NCBI GenBank assembly: GCA_938004025.1 | Contig: CALKXC010000063.1 | Location: forward strand, 1-16,803 | Length of the DNA stretch: 16,803 bases | Origin: an uncultured Leucothrix sp. | GTDB taxonomy: Bacteria; Pseudomonadota; Gammaproteobacteria; Thiotrichales; Thiotrichaceae | Direction of reading: 5' to 3' | Shown: positions 1-7,362 of the stretch, one piece after another | Position numbering within the stretch: the stretch's first letter is position 1 | Layout of the letters: the number at the start of each line of letters is the position of its first letter | Position numbers and translations under genes: made by a program | Notes under the pieces: model-generated | Databases searched by the model: none | Told to the model about the DNA's origin: nothing | What the model saw: the letters and a program-made list of their open reading frames with translations, nothing else

Positions 1-140
1 TGATCCTGTCGGGACTGGTGACAAAAGTGATCGATGAACCCGCTGTGAAACTCGCCAATAGGATAGATCTCAAGGCACGCCACTATGCAAACAGGCTTCA
101 GATGGTGTTTGATAGACAGGTCAACCGATTCGAGAAATGA
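1..140 (+). CDS. C-terminal end of an upstream protein, possibly an acyltransferase-3 family O-acyltransferase
   Basis: An open frame enters from the left edge and ends at a TGA at 138-140, giving about 45 residues. The visible tail contains a short hydrophobic stretch, then VIDEPAVKLANRI, then a basic and polar end (…VFDRQVNRFEK). The pattern hydrophobic helix, acidic-Glu-Pro-Ala, basic helix resembles the last transmembrane helix and 'IEkP' motif that closes membrane O-acyltransferases of the acyltransferase-3 (OafA-like) family, which acetylate surface sugars. That family assignment is an inference from a very short piece. The gene lies about 60 bp before the oxygenase-fusion gene on the same strand, so it may belong to the same transcription unit. 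No terminator is seen between them. Confidence 0.45.
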   Translation, partial: ILSGLVTKVIDEPAVKLANRIDLKARHYANRLQMVFDRQVNRFEK

Positions 141-199
141 AATTAAAAACTGTTTGAACCATCACAGTAAGTCGCTGCATCTTGGTTAATAATTGGGGA

Positions 200-1285
200 A
201 TGTCCAATAATAACGATCCTAAAAAACACCGCTACGCTCTCAGCAAGTTCCCGCTTGCGGGCCTGCTACGTGATGCTTTGGCGATAGATGGTGTCAGTCT
301 TCTCGACCCCAAGGGCTCCTCAGACCCCCAACTTCTGGAAGTTGCTAAAAAAAACCTCAGCCAGCTACGTAACAACGCAATGGAAGTATTGCAGTCCACC
401 GCATTCCAAGCGCAACTCTCTAACTTTTCAGAGTTACTCTCGGAAACACACTTTTCCGGTGATTGTTATTTTCAAAAGATGCCATCGATCCGCCTATTTA
501 TGCCAGGTGCACTCGGTACCAGCTGGCACACAGATAACTGGTATGGCCACGCGGCACAGAGTCGAACGTTCTGGGTCCCTTTAACACCTGTACCCAACGG
601 TGCCGGAGTGCAATTCGTAGACGACCCTGACGTGCTAAATGAACTTGAATCGGGTCTTGGAGGCACGATTGGGCTTGCGGATATAAATCGCATATGCCAG
701 CGCCACGCCACTGAAGTCACAGCTCAACCCGGTGAATACCTGAGCTTTAACGCTCGTACTTTGCACGGCAGTGTTGAAAACATCGCCGGGCACTTTCGCT
801 GCTCGATAGATTTTCGAGGCACATCAGTAAATGCGGGTGTGGGCAACAAGCCCTTGAGTAACTATCGGATCATCGAGCAAGGTGCAGCGCGTGAGGCAGT
901 CCAGCAAATTAATTCGCGTTTGGCTGTGAAATACATCAACGGCGCGACCGGTGCCAGTACTAAATACCAACACATCCTATTAGAAGCATACGCAGCTGAG
1001 CAAGGTCTTAGTATTGTCCGCAACGAAGCTGAGATAGAGTCAGTCGCAGCCAGACCGGTACTATCTGCCTATGCCAACCGCGATGTGCCGTCGCCAGATA
1101 ATTTTGATCATGTGTTAGCCTACTCAACTCAGTGCCTACCATCTGACCCAGAGACTTCCCGAGCGCTACTTGAGAACTGCGCCCTTCGGGGCGTCACGAT
1201 ACATTTCGTCCTCGAAGACGCGATTTTTCCAACAACGGTTGATATCGCCAAATGCCTGAAACCTGCCCGGACAATTGCCGCCTGA
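200..1285 (+). CDS. Fused sporadic carbohydrate cluster protein: 2OG-Fe(II) oxygenase domain plus LIC12192-like domain
   Basis: About 361 residues from the ATG at 200. An in-frame TTG at 182 would add six residues; neither start has a convincing Shine-Dalgarno, so the choice is uncertain. The N-terminal two thirds looks like a non-haem 2-oxoglutarate Fe(II) dioxygenase. The metal triad is visible as H110-x-D112 (in SWHTDNW) and distal H189 (in RTLHGSVEN), with R200 (in RCSIDFR) placed to bind 2-oxoglutarate. This matches the 'sporadic carbohydrate cluster 2OG-Fe(II) oxygenase' type, found irregularly in LPS and capsule loci. Residues about 240-344 are a second domain resembling the LIC12192/TIGR04323 sporadic carbohydrate cluster family: a YQHILLEAYA helix, a GLSIV strand, a VLAYSTQCLP segment and the ending GVTIHFVLED. 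These families are usually separate neighbouring proteins, so a fusion is unusual. The expected role is oxidation of a sugar or lipid-linked intermediate in the cytoplasm; the substrate is unknown. The 3' end overlaps the next gene by 34 nt, which suggests translational coupling. Confidence 0.8.
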   Translation: MSNNNDPKKHRYALSKFPLAGLLRDALAIDGVSLLDPKGSSDPQLLEVAKKNLSQLRNNAMEVLQSTAFQAQLSNFSELLSETHFSGDCYFQKMPSIRLFMPGALGTSWHTDNWYGHAAQSRTFWVPLTPVPNGAGVQFVDDPDVLNELESGLGGTIGLADINRICQRHATEVTAQPGEYLSFNARTLHGSVENIAGHFRCSIDFRGTSVNAGVGNKPLSNYRIIEQGAAREAVQQINSRLAVKYINGATGASTKYQHILLEAYAAEQGLSIVRNEAEIESVAARPVLSAYANRDVPSPDNFDHVLAYSTQCLPSDPETSRALLENCALRGVTIHFVLEDAIFPTTVDIAKCLKPARTIAA

Positions 1286-2445
1286 ATATCGCGTTTCTAA
1301 CCCACCGCTTATCCAGAGAAGGCGGCGGGTTGCAAAGTGCCATGCAGGGGCTTTCTGGAGCACTGTGTACCGATGGCCACCGCACTTCAGCCATTGGCAT
1401 CACCGATAAATCCCTGGCTGCCGACCAGCAGAACTGGGCACCCACAAATGTGTATGCAACAAGGCTTCAAGGGCCAACGGCATTTGGTTTTTCCAGTGAT
1501 ATGAAAGCATCCCTGAGGGTTGCAAACCCGGATGTGGTGCATCAGCATGGTTTATGGACCTACGCATCAGTGGTGGGTCAAAAGTGGAGCAGAGAACAGG
1601 CTCGACCAAGAATTATTTCCCCACACAATATGCTCGACCCCATATCCATGAGTCAAGGTGCAACACGCAAGCAAATTGCGCTGCATTTGTACGAGAGAAA
1701 AAACCTGAACAGTGCTGGCTGCATTCACGCACTAGTAGAAAAAGAAGGGGCAGATATTCGGGCTTTGGGGTATAAAACGCCAATATGCGTGATACCTAAC
1801 GGCATTGAAGTGACTAGAGGGGGCCCACTATCAGAGTCAATAGAAGCACTTGTCAACGGTAGTCCCTATTTACTGTACTTAGGCCGTCTTACCGAAGTGA
1901 AAAAAGTACTTGAACTCATTGAGGCGTGGAAACGATGCACTGCTGCAAAAAACACTAACGGCTGGAAACTTATTGTTGCGGGCTGGGGCACTGACACCAT
2001 GCGTCAACGTATAATCGACGCGGTAGTGGCTGCCAACAACCCACACCTACATTTTGTCGGCCCTGTGTTTGGTGCAGAAAAGGATGCGCTGTTTGCCAAT
2101 GCCTCCGCCTTCGCATTGCCCTCGAGCAGCGAAGGGCTACCAATGGCGGTGCTAGAATCCTTAGCGCACGCTACTCCTGTAATGATAACGCAAGAGTGTA
2201 ATTTGCCAGACGTCGTTACAGCCGGTGCGGGTATAGAAATTAAACCCAACATAGAATCCATTGCCAAGGGTATCTGCCAGCTTACAGAACCAGGGGCTCA
2301 AACACTGGCTGAAATGCGCGTGCAGGCTAAAGCGCTGGCAGATCAACGCTATACATGGACTACTGCCGCTCAGCAGTTTGCCGATGTCTATACCTGGTTG
2401 GTAGATGGGGGAACAAGACCAAACAACGTGCGCTGGATTGAGTAG
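1252..2445 (+). CDS. GT4-type glycosyltransferase (GT-B fold)
   Basis: 397 residues, a usual length for family 4 glycosyltransferases, which transfer a sugar from an NDP-sugar to a lipid-linked acceptor at the inner face of the membrane. The N-terminal Rossmann half starts NIAFLTHRLSREGGG (nucleotide and acceptor loop) and continues with HQHGLW near residue 97 and SPHNMLDP near 123. The C-terminal donor domain shows LLYLGRLTEVKK (R212 and the following lysines bind the diphosphate). It also shows the EX7E signature in SSSEGLPMAVLE (E294 and E302), with GTPV-like ATPVM after it. The start at 1252 is the only reasonable one before the first beta strand. It lies inside the end of the preceding gene, in another frame, so translation is probably coupled. 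The sugar transferred cannot be told from sequence. Confidence 0.9.
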   Translation: MPETCPDNCRLNIAFLTHRLSREGGGLQSAMQGLSGALCTDGHRTSAIGITDKSLAADQQNWAPTNVYATRLQGPTAFGFSSDMKASLRVANPDVVHQHGLWTYASVVGQKWSREQARPRIISPHNMLDPISMSQGATRKQIALHLYERKNLNSAGCIHALVEKEGADIRALGYKTPICVIPNGIEVTRGGPLSESIEALVNGSPYLLYLGRLTEVKKVLELIEAWKRCTAAKNTNGWKLIVAGWGTDTMRQRIIDAVVAANNPHLHFVGPVFGAEKDALFANASAFALPSSSEGLPMAVLESLAHATPVMITQECNLPDVVTAGAGIEIKPNIESIAKGICQLTEPGAQTLAEMRVQAKALADQRYTWTTAAQQFADVYTWLVDGGTRPNNVRWIE

Positions 2446-2454
2446 TTTGATACT

Positions 2455-3693
2455 GTGAAAAAACGTATTTTAATACTGGAACGAAACCATCAAGGGCACA
2501 GACTCACCGGAGTAAGGGTGCTACTCGATGCCTTACTCGACCTCAAATCAACTCACGATGTTATCTATTCAATCACCCTAGCAACAACGCAAGTTGGATT
2601 TTCATCGACTGAATTTCAGGAGCAACTTGGTGATGCCAGCGATCATTTCGAAAAGCTTATATTAAAAGGTCGGATAGGTGCCGAAACTACACTCAACGCT
2701 GCGTGGGCGAAAGTGTCCGATTGGCGCCAACATGTCTGCCAGGGTGAGTTTGATCATGTTTACATCCCCTATGGCGACGGCCTCGTTCAAATGCTGGCAG
2801 CCTTGCGCTTTATACCTGGGTACGTGACACCACCTGCGAATGTATGCGTTGAGACAATACTGATGCGCGGCTCATTTGGCTACGAAAATGCTCGCAGCCG
2901 AACACGAAAAGTCGCTCTTTTTGGCATTCGGTACGCGCCGATTGAACGGCTTCATTTAATCGATCCACTCCCCTACGAATACCTACAAATAAAAAGCCCA
3001 AGCCTGCTACGAAAGGTCAATTTATTACCCGATCCAATTACTGCTACGCAAGTGCTGGATAAAGGCCAGGCACGTCGAGCTTTACTTCTGAGCGAGGGAA
3101 ATAATTGGATTGGATGCATAGGTATGATCGACCATAGAAAGGGGGCAGACAAGTTAGTGAATGCATTTGTATCAGCTGAGTTACCTTCAAACGTAAGACT
3201 GCTACTGGCAGGAAAACACAGCTCCGACCTACTCCATTTAATATCTCAAAAAAACGACCCGCGCATAGTTTCCATTGATCGATACCTTACCGAACTTGAA
3301 CTCAATCAAGCTCTAGGCGCTTTGGATCTTGTTGCAACACCGTATCCAGACTTCATCGGCTCCGCAAGTATCGTGCTGCGCGCAGCTGCCGGTGAACGTT
3401 TCTGCCTGGGCGCTAATTCTGGCTGGATGAAACGCGTGATTCCCGCCTTTCATCTGGGCGTCCTGTGCGATGTCAACAATCAAAAAACTTTTAGTACAGC
3501 GTTAGCTGCGGCATTACCTAAAGCTCTACAATACAAACCAACCACTCATAGCCGTGAATTTGTACAGTACGGTTCCCTAACCAATGTTTACGCGCACTGG
3601 ACAGATTTACTCCGACAGCGATCTGGCATCGAGCCTCACGAACAACGTTTAGCCTGGCCCAAACAACTACCCGTGGAGAATACTGTTGCATAG
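2455..3693 (+). CDS. Divergent GT-B glycosyltransferase
   Basis: 412 residues from a GTG at 2455, nine bases after the previous stop. The N-terminus KKRILILERNHQGHRLTGV opens with a beta strand and a glycine/histidine loop typical of GT-B enzymes. A second Rossmann-like half begins near residue 218 with WIGCIGMIDHRKGADKLVNAF, the position where GT4 proteins carry 'G.l...KG...ll.af'. Strands VRLLLAGK and DLVATPYPDF follow. After that comes GSASIVLRAAAGERFCLG, where an EX7E motif would be expected; the canonical two glutamates are not seen, so the donor site is atypical. The GTG is placed at the start of the first beta strand, but its Shine-Dalgarno is weak (GAG about 15 nt upstream). Its place between another glycosyltransferase and an acetyltransferase fits assembly of one repeat unit. 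The family call is good; donor, acceptor and linkage are unknown. Confidence 0.78.
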   Translation: MKKRILILERNHQGHRLTGVRVLLDALLDLKSTHDVIYSITLATTQVGFSSTEFQEQLGDASDHFEKLILKGRIGAETTLNAAWAKVSDWRQHVCQGEFDHVYIPYGDGLVQMLAALRFIPGYVTPPANVCVETILMRGSFGYENARSRTRKVALFGIRYAPIERLHLIDPLPYEYLQIKSPSLLRKVNLLPDPITATQVLDKGQARRALLLSEGNNWIGCIGMIDHRKGADKLVNAFVSAELPSNVRLLLAGKHSSDLLHLISQKNDPRIVSIDRYLTELELNQALGALDLVATPYPDFIGSASIVLRAAAGERFCLGANSGWMKRVIPAFHLGVLCDVNNQKTFSTALAAALPKALQYKPTTHSREFVQYGSLTNVYAHWTDLLRQRSGIEPHEQRLAWPKQLPVENTVA

Positions 3694-4222
3694 GAAGCAG
3701 CGAAGCGCAGTTAGTGGTAAGAATAAAATTGCCAGAATGGCGTGGACAGTTGCCTGGATTTTCTTGTTTCGCCCCACGCCAAGACCACTGCACGCGTGGC
3801 GTTGCCTGTTACTCAGATGTTTCGGAGCCACTATAGGCAAACGTGTGCGGGTGTATCAATCAGCAAAAATCTGGGCTCCTTGGAACCTAACCATGGCAGA
3901 TGACAGCGTGCTGGGTGATTATGTTGATTGCTACTGCGTAGCTCCAGTGAACATCGGAAAGCATGCTGTGATAAGCCAATATAGCTTTCTATGCACTGCC
4001 AGCCATGACTATAACGATGTAGGCCACCCCTTGGTTGTGGCTCCTATTGATGTCGGTGAGCACGCGTGGGTGACCGCCGATGTGTTTATTGCACCCGGTG
4101 TCGTTGTTGGAGAAGGAGCCGTTGTGCAAGTGCGTTCGGTGGTGTTGAAAGATGTAGAGCCATGGTCCCTTGCAGGTGGTCACCCTGCGAAACTACTAAA
4201 ACAGCGGGTAAAAGCGTCCTAA
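3686..4222 (+). CDS. WcaF-type O-acetyltransferase (left-handed beta-helix, colanic acid acetyltransferase family)
   Basis: 178 residues, transferring acetyl from acetyl-CoA to a sugar hydroxyl in the cytoplasm. The N-terminal part (WTVAWIFLFRPTPRPLHAWRCLLLRCFGATIG) and the following IWAPWNLTMADDS are the typical entry of putative colanic-acid acetyltransferases. Hexapeptide turns follow (VNIGKHAVISQYSFLCTASHDY, then VDVGEHAWVTADVFIAPGVVVGEGAVV). The tail SLAGGHPAKLLKQR matches the 'GNPAk..k.R' end of these enzymes. The catalytic histidine is probably the one in TASHDY. The start is TTG at 3686, supported by GGAG at 3674-3677 eight bases upstream; it overlaps the end of the previous gene by eight bases. 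This is the last gene of the plus-strand operon. Acetylation here may be matched by the secreted acetylesterase at 7359-9059. Confidence 0.9.
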   Translation: MHRKQRSAVSGKNKIARMAWTVAWIFLFRPTPRPLHAWRCLLLRCFGATIGKRVRVYQSAKIWAPWNLTMADDSVLGDYVDCYCVAPVNIGKHAVISQYSFLCTASHDYNDVGHPLVVAPIDVGEHAWVTADVFIAPGVVVGEGAVVQVRSVVLKDVEPWSLAGGHPAKLLKQRVKAS

Positions 4223-4255
4223 TATTAACGCTGACAGGTTTCGGCTTTACGTCGC

Positions 4256-4271
4256 TAACTATCTAACTATC
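4256..4271 (+). repeat. Short tandem direct repeat, two copies of an 8-mer
   Basis: TAACTATC occurs twice head to tail at 4256-4263 and 4264-4271, followed by TATATATT. It lies in the 56-bp gap between two convergent genes. No GC-rich hairpin with a T-run is visible here, so I cannot name a terminator. It is probably a slippage repeat without function. Confidence 0.5.
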
Positions 4272-4278
4272 TATATAT

Positions 4279-5604
4279 TCAACGGCGCTTACGACGCCTA
4301 CGTCGCACACTGACGTCATGCCTCTGCTCAGCGCGTGTGGTCACCTCCGCTGTGACCACCAAAATCATTGTTTGCCAATGTGCTCCAAAACTCCAGTGAC
4401 TACCAGAGAACTGAGAAGCTATGAGAAAAAATATACCCAGTAACGCTAACCATTCATAGCCATTTTCGCGCGCTAACAACCGCACCGCTGCTATCAACAT
4501 AATAATAATAGCCAACAGGTAGGCAGCACCACCAACAATTCCGGTAGCCATTAAAGCTTCCAGGATAAGATTGTGGGGGTAAGTACCCTGCGATTTTTCA
4601 AACAAAGCATCACCAAACAACGGGTTTTCCTTGAACTGCTGCCAAGCACTATCGAAGGACTCGCCTCTAGAGTCTATGCTTGAACTTTCCCCCTCTTGTG
4701 CTTCGACAAAACGCGTACTGACATCAATATCGAATTGTTGCAGAACGTACCCTTGTATATTCACAACTACTGTGCCTAAGATTGCGACGAGTCCCAGCCC
4801 TAAAAGTAATTTAGGAAACCTTATGGGAACCAGCCAATAGAACGCCAAGGCGACAAACGCGGCTACTGCCGGACCTCGGGACCCTGCAACCAATAAAATG
4901 AACAACCCCACACCACCACCAATAGCACAGGCTACAATTTTTATAACATTAAACGACGTTAAGCTACTGAGCACGCTTATCGTCGATAAAATGAGTAAAA
5001 TCCCACCGACATACCCTACCGATATTGGATTTAGTTTCTCGAGGGAATAGCGCACCTGATTTCTTTCACCAAGGTCCAGGAGTAATTCACGAGAATCCAA
5101 AAGCATAAGTGCCGCGCCGACAACCGTTAATCCCAGCAATAGTTTGTACGCTAGAGCCCTATTCTTTTCGTTCAACCCCACAAAGGAAGGCAGCATAGGG
5201 ATAAGCACAAATGTTAATGCTGTAACAATCACAGTAAACGGATCGAATAGGTCACTCAGATTCTGAACAATATAGGAATCGTATATAATTCTGAAAAAAT
5301 AGCCCACCCAGAAAACAGCAACAGCAATAACAAATAGTGGGTGATACACATGCAAATTTTTTCGATTTAAGACAATGGCAGCAATCGCTATAAATACGAC
5401 TATTAGGCGAAAAAAGATCGAAGGAATATTGCTATCAGATGCGCCCAGCAGTGACAAAACCGATGCTAAAACTGGATAACCCGTAACACCCAAAGCCAAG
5501 ATCAGGGCGACTGAGAAATTTCGAAGAAACATAAGCTGGACATACCCTTTAGTTATCGTTTTAAACCGACTACTTCCTGATATCGAGCTGTCCTGAGAAG
5601 CCAC
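4279..5604 (-). CDS. O-antigen polymerase/ligase family membrane protein (Wzy or WaaL type)
   Basis: 441 residues with about ten to twelve hydrophobic segments, the architecture of the O-antigen ligase/polymerase superfamily (PF04932). These proteins polymerise lipid-linked repeat units or ligate glycan to lipid A at the periplasmic face. The Wzy_C region is recognisable: GSRGP at 241-245, the large periplasmic loop with RFVEAQEG and DSRGESFDSAWQQFKENPLFG (about 298-331), and the conserved PHN at 343-345 followed by LILEALMATGIVGG. The C-terminus ends in a very basic tail (RRRRRKRR), probably cytoplasmic. The proposed start is a GTG (5602-5604) with no clear Shine-Dalgarno. An ATG 24 codons on, just before the first membrane helix, is possible. 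Polymerase and ligase cannot be separated by sequence; the setting beside wzx and wecA-like genes favours Wzy. Confidence 0.85.
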   Translation of the reverse strand: MASQDSSISGSSRFKTITKGYVQLMFLRNFSVALILALGVTGYPVLASVLSLLGASDSNIPSIFFRLIVVFIAIAAIVLNRKNLHVYHPLFVIAVAVFWVGYFFRIIYDSYIVQNLSDLFDPFTVIVTALTFVLIPMLPSFVGLNEKNRALAYKLLLGLTVVGAALMLLDSRELLLDLGERNQVRYSLEKLNPISVGYVGGILLILSTISVLSSLTSFNVIKIVACAIGGGVGLFILLVAGSRGPAVAAFVALAFYWLVPIRFPKLLLGLGLVAILGTVVVNIQGYVLQQFDIDVSTRFVEAQEGESSSIDSRGESFDSAWQQFKENPLFGDALFEKSQGTYPHNLILEALMATGIVGGAAYLLAIIIMLIAAVRLLARENGYEWLALLGIFFLIASQFSGSHWSFGAHWQTMILVVTAEVTTRAEQRHDVSVRRRRRKRR

Positions 5605-5609
5605 AACAT

Positions 5610-5631
5610 CTAGTGTTCTGTATAATACTAG
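5610..5631. promoter_or_regulatory. Imperfect palindrome over a candidate -10 box in a divergent intergenic region
   Basis: Arms CTAGTGTT (5610-5617) and AATACTAG (5624-5631) pair with one G·T and a 6-nt loop. The palindrome includes TATAAT at 5621-5626 on the plus strand, a perfect -10 hexamer about 100 bp before the FkbM gene at 5726. No good -35 lies 17 bp upstream. The position between two divergent genes suits a shared operator or promoter, but this is inference. Confidence 0.3.
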
Positions 5632-5725
5632 TTAATATGAGGTCATCGGTGGCCAGCACAAATTAATTTGCATCCACAGCCCCAGGCTCTAGGCCGCACT
5701 GACGGTCTCCACAAGCGCGAATAAG

Positions 5726-6466
5726 ATGAATACAATTAAAACGCTGATCAAAAATAGCTTGGAGCGCTTGAAAATTGAATGCAAAATAAACCCTTTCATC
5801 CAGCCCCAAGCCCTTCAACAAAAACTCATAACAACAGACAAACCGATCATTTTTGATATTGGCGCACACCATGGAAAAACGTACCTCGACTACCGCACTC
5901 GATTTCCAAACGCCACCATTCATCTAATCGAACCGTTCTCTGATTCGGTTGATGTTCTGAAGGCAGCCACGGATGCAGACTCACATTGTCATATCCATCA
6001 ATTAGCACTAACCGACAATTGTGGACAACAAACACTTTACATCAATGAAGCTTCAGCCACGAATTCACTAAACGCCTTATCTATCGGCGCTTCAGAACGT
6101 TGGGCTAGCGCCACATTGACTCAAAAGGCTTCTCATACGGTTGACGTTAAGACACTTGATTTTTTAACAGCTGAGCTTGGCGTAACGAATATAGACATTG
6201 TTAAAATGGACGTGCAAGGTGCGGAAATGGCAGTACTTAAAGGTGCCTCAGAATTATTGGCCAAGCAATCAATAGGACTACTGCAGTTTGAATTCATTTC
6301 TGCAGATACCTATGAAAACCAACGACCTATGTATGAGTATCTCCAACTAATGGACCACTATCAGTACACTTTGGTTGACTTTTACCAACCACTTCGGCGA
6401 AATGGGAAAATGTTGCAATGCGACTTACTGTTCGCGAGTAAGGAATACGCTAAATTCACGGGGTGA
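5726..6466 (+). CDS. FkbM-family SAM-dependent O-methyltransferase
   Basis: 246 residues. Class I methyltransferase fold of the FkbM family, whose members O-methylate sugars or polyketides using S-adenosylmethionine. Motif I is IIFDIGAHHGKT (residues 41-52). Motif II is HLIEP (66-70), whose glutamate binds the ribose. Post-I elements are HQLALTD (91-97) and SHTVDVKTLDFL. The FkbM hallmark KMDVQGAEMAVLKGA spans 160-174. The ATG at 5726 is preceded only by a weak AATAAG. It heads the second plus-strand group; the next gene starts 65 nt later. A partner with the same fold sits on the minus strand at 10638-11525 but differs in its N-terminus and sequence, so the two are not a recent duplication. 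Substrate unknown. Confidence 0.88.
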   Translation: MNTIKTLIKNSLERLKIECKINPFIQPQALQQKLITTDKPIIFDIGAHHGKTYLDYRTRFPNATIHLIEPFSDSVDVLKAATDADSHCHIHQLALTDNCGQQTLYINEASATNSLNALSIGASERWASATLTQKASHTVDVKTLDFLTAELGVTNIDIVKMDVQGAEMAVLKGASELLAKQSIGLLQFEFISADTYENQRPMYEYLQLMDHYQYTLVDFYQPLRRNGKMLQCDLLFASKEYAKFTG

Positions 6467-6531
6467 AGCAATTAGCAACCAAACACGAGAACTGAAGTAA
6501 GCTCAATAAATAAACCAGCTAAATAAAGAAT

Positions 6532-7362
6532 GTGAAACAGCAAGACGAATATATTAACCATTGCTTGACTGGCGAAAAGCTATATGGGGATGATTTAGAT
6601 CTACCTGGCATAAACCAGTGGTTCTCTGACGAAGCTGAAGCTTACGCAAACCTTACTACCGACTCGTCTGAGCCATACCGTTATTATTACCACGTCCTGA
6701 ACGAGCGTTATGGGTATCGCTACCTCAAACAAGTGTCCTTCAATCATGTGCTTGGTATTGGGAGCGCTTTTGGTGATGAATTATTGCCGATCAAGAAGCG
6801 CATAAAACGCGTTACGATTCTCGACCCGTCCGAGACCTTTTCACTCACCGACAAATTTACCGATGTGGACTTTGTCTATGTCAAACCAGAAATTAACGGG
6901 GATATGTTATTTGATAATGGCACATTCGATCTAATTACATGTTTCGGAGTCTTACATCATATTCCAAACGTATCGCATGTTGTCCGTGAATGCTATCGCA
7001 GCCTTGCACCGGGTGGCACTATGCTTCTCCGGGAACCGATTGTTTCAATGGGAGACTGGCGTCAGTCGCGAGCAGGGTTAACCAAGCATGAACGCGGAAT
7101 ACCACCCGCTATTTTACAGAACATCCTCCTTAGCGGCGGATTTACCATTGAAAATCGCCATTTGTGCATGTTTCCACCTTTAGCGGTGTTAGCCAGGAAA
7201 CTGGGAATAAGCCCGTTCAACAATAAGGCCGTTACAGAATTAGACGCGCTTGCAAGCAAATTGATGGCCTGGAATCTAACCTACCACCGCACCAGCCTAC
7301 TCACAAAGCTTGCGCCGAGTAGCGTTTTCTATGTTGTGAAAAAGCCAAAGGCAGTGCTATGA
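6532..7362 (+). CDS. Class I SAM-dependent methyltransferase (Methyltransf_11 type)
   Basis: 276 residues from a GTG at 6532; AAAGA immediately upstream is a weak ribosome site. The SAM-binding loop is VLGIGSAFGDE (73-83), the acidic second strand VTILDPS (94-100), and the motif IV/post region FDLITCFGVLHHIPNVSHVVRECYRSLAPGGTMLLREP (132-169). That region is the usual signature of UbiE/Methyltransf_11 enzymes. The N-terminal 65 residues are rich in Tyr, Asp and Glu and have no motif I recognise. The C-terminal third (ILQNILLSGGFTIENRHL) is also typical of these enzymes. The stop overlaps the next ATG as ATGA (7359-7362), a translational coupling junction. Within this locus the likely target is a sugar or a lipid-linked intermediate, but this is inference. 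Confidence 0.85.
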   Translation: MKQQDEYINHCLTGEKLYGDDLDLPGINQWFSDEAEAYANLTTDSSEPYRYYYHVLNERYGYRYLKQVSFNHVLGIGSAFGDELLPIKKRIKRVTILDPSETFSLTDKFTDVDFVYVKPEINGDMLFDNGTFDLITCFGVLHHIPNVSHVVRECYRSLAPGGTMLLREPIVSMGDWRQSRAGLTKHERGIPPAILQNILLSGGFTIENRHLCMFPPLAVLARKLGISPFNNKAVTELDALASKLMAWNLTYHRTSLLTKLAPSSVFYVVKKPKAVL

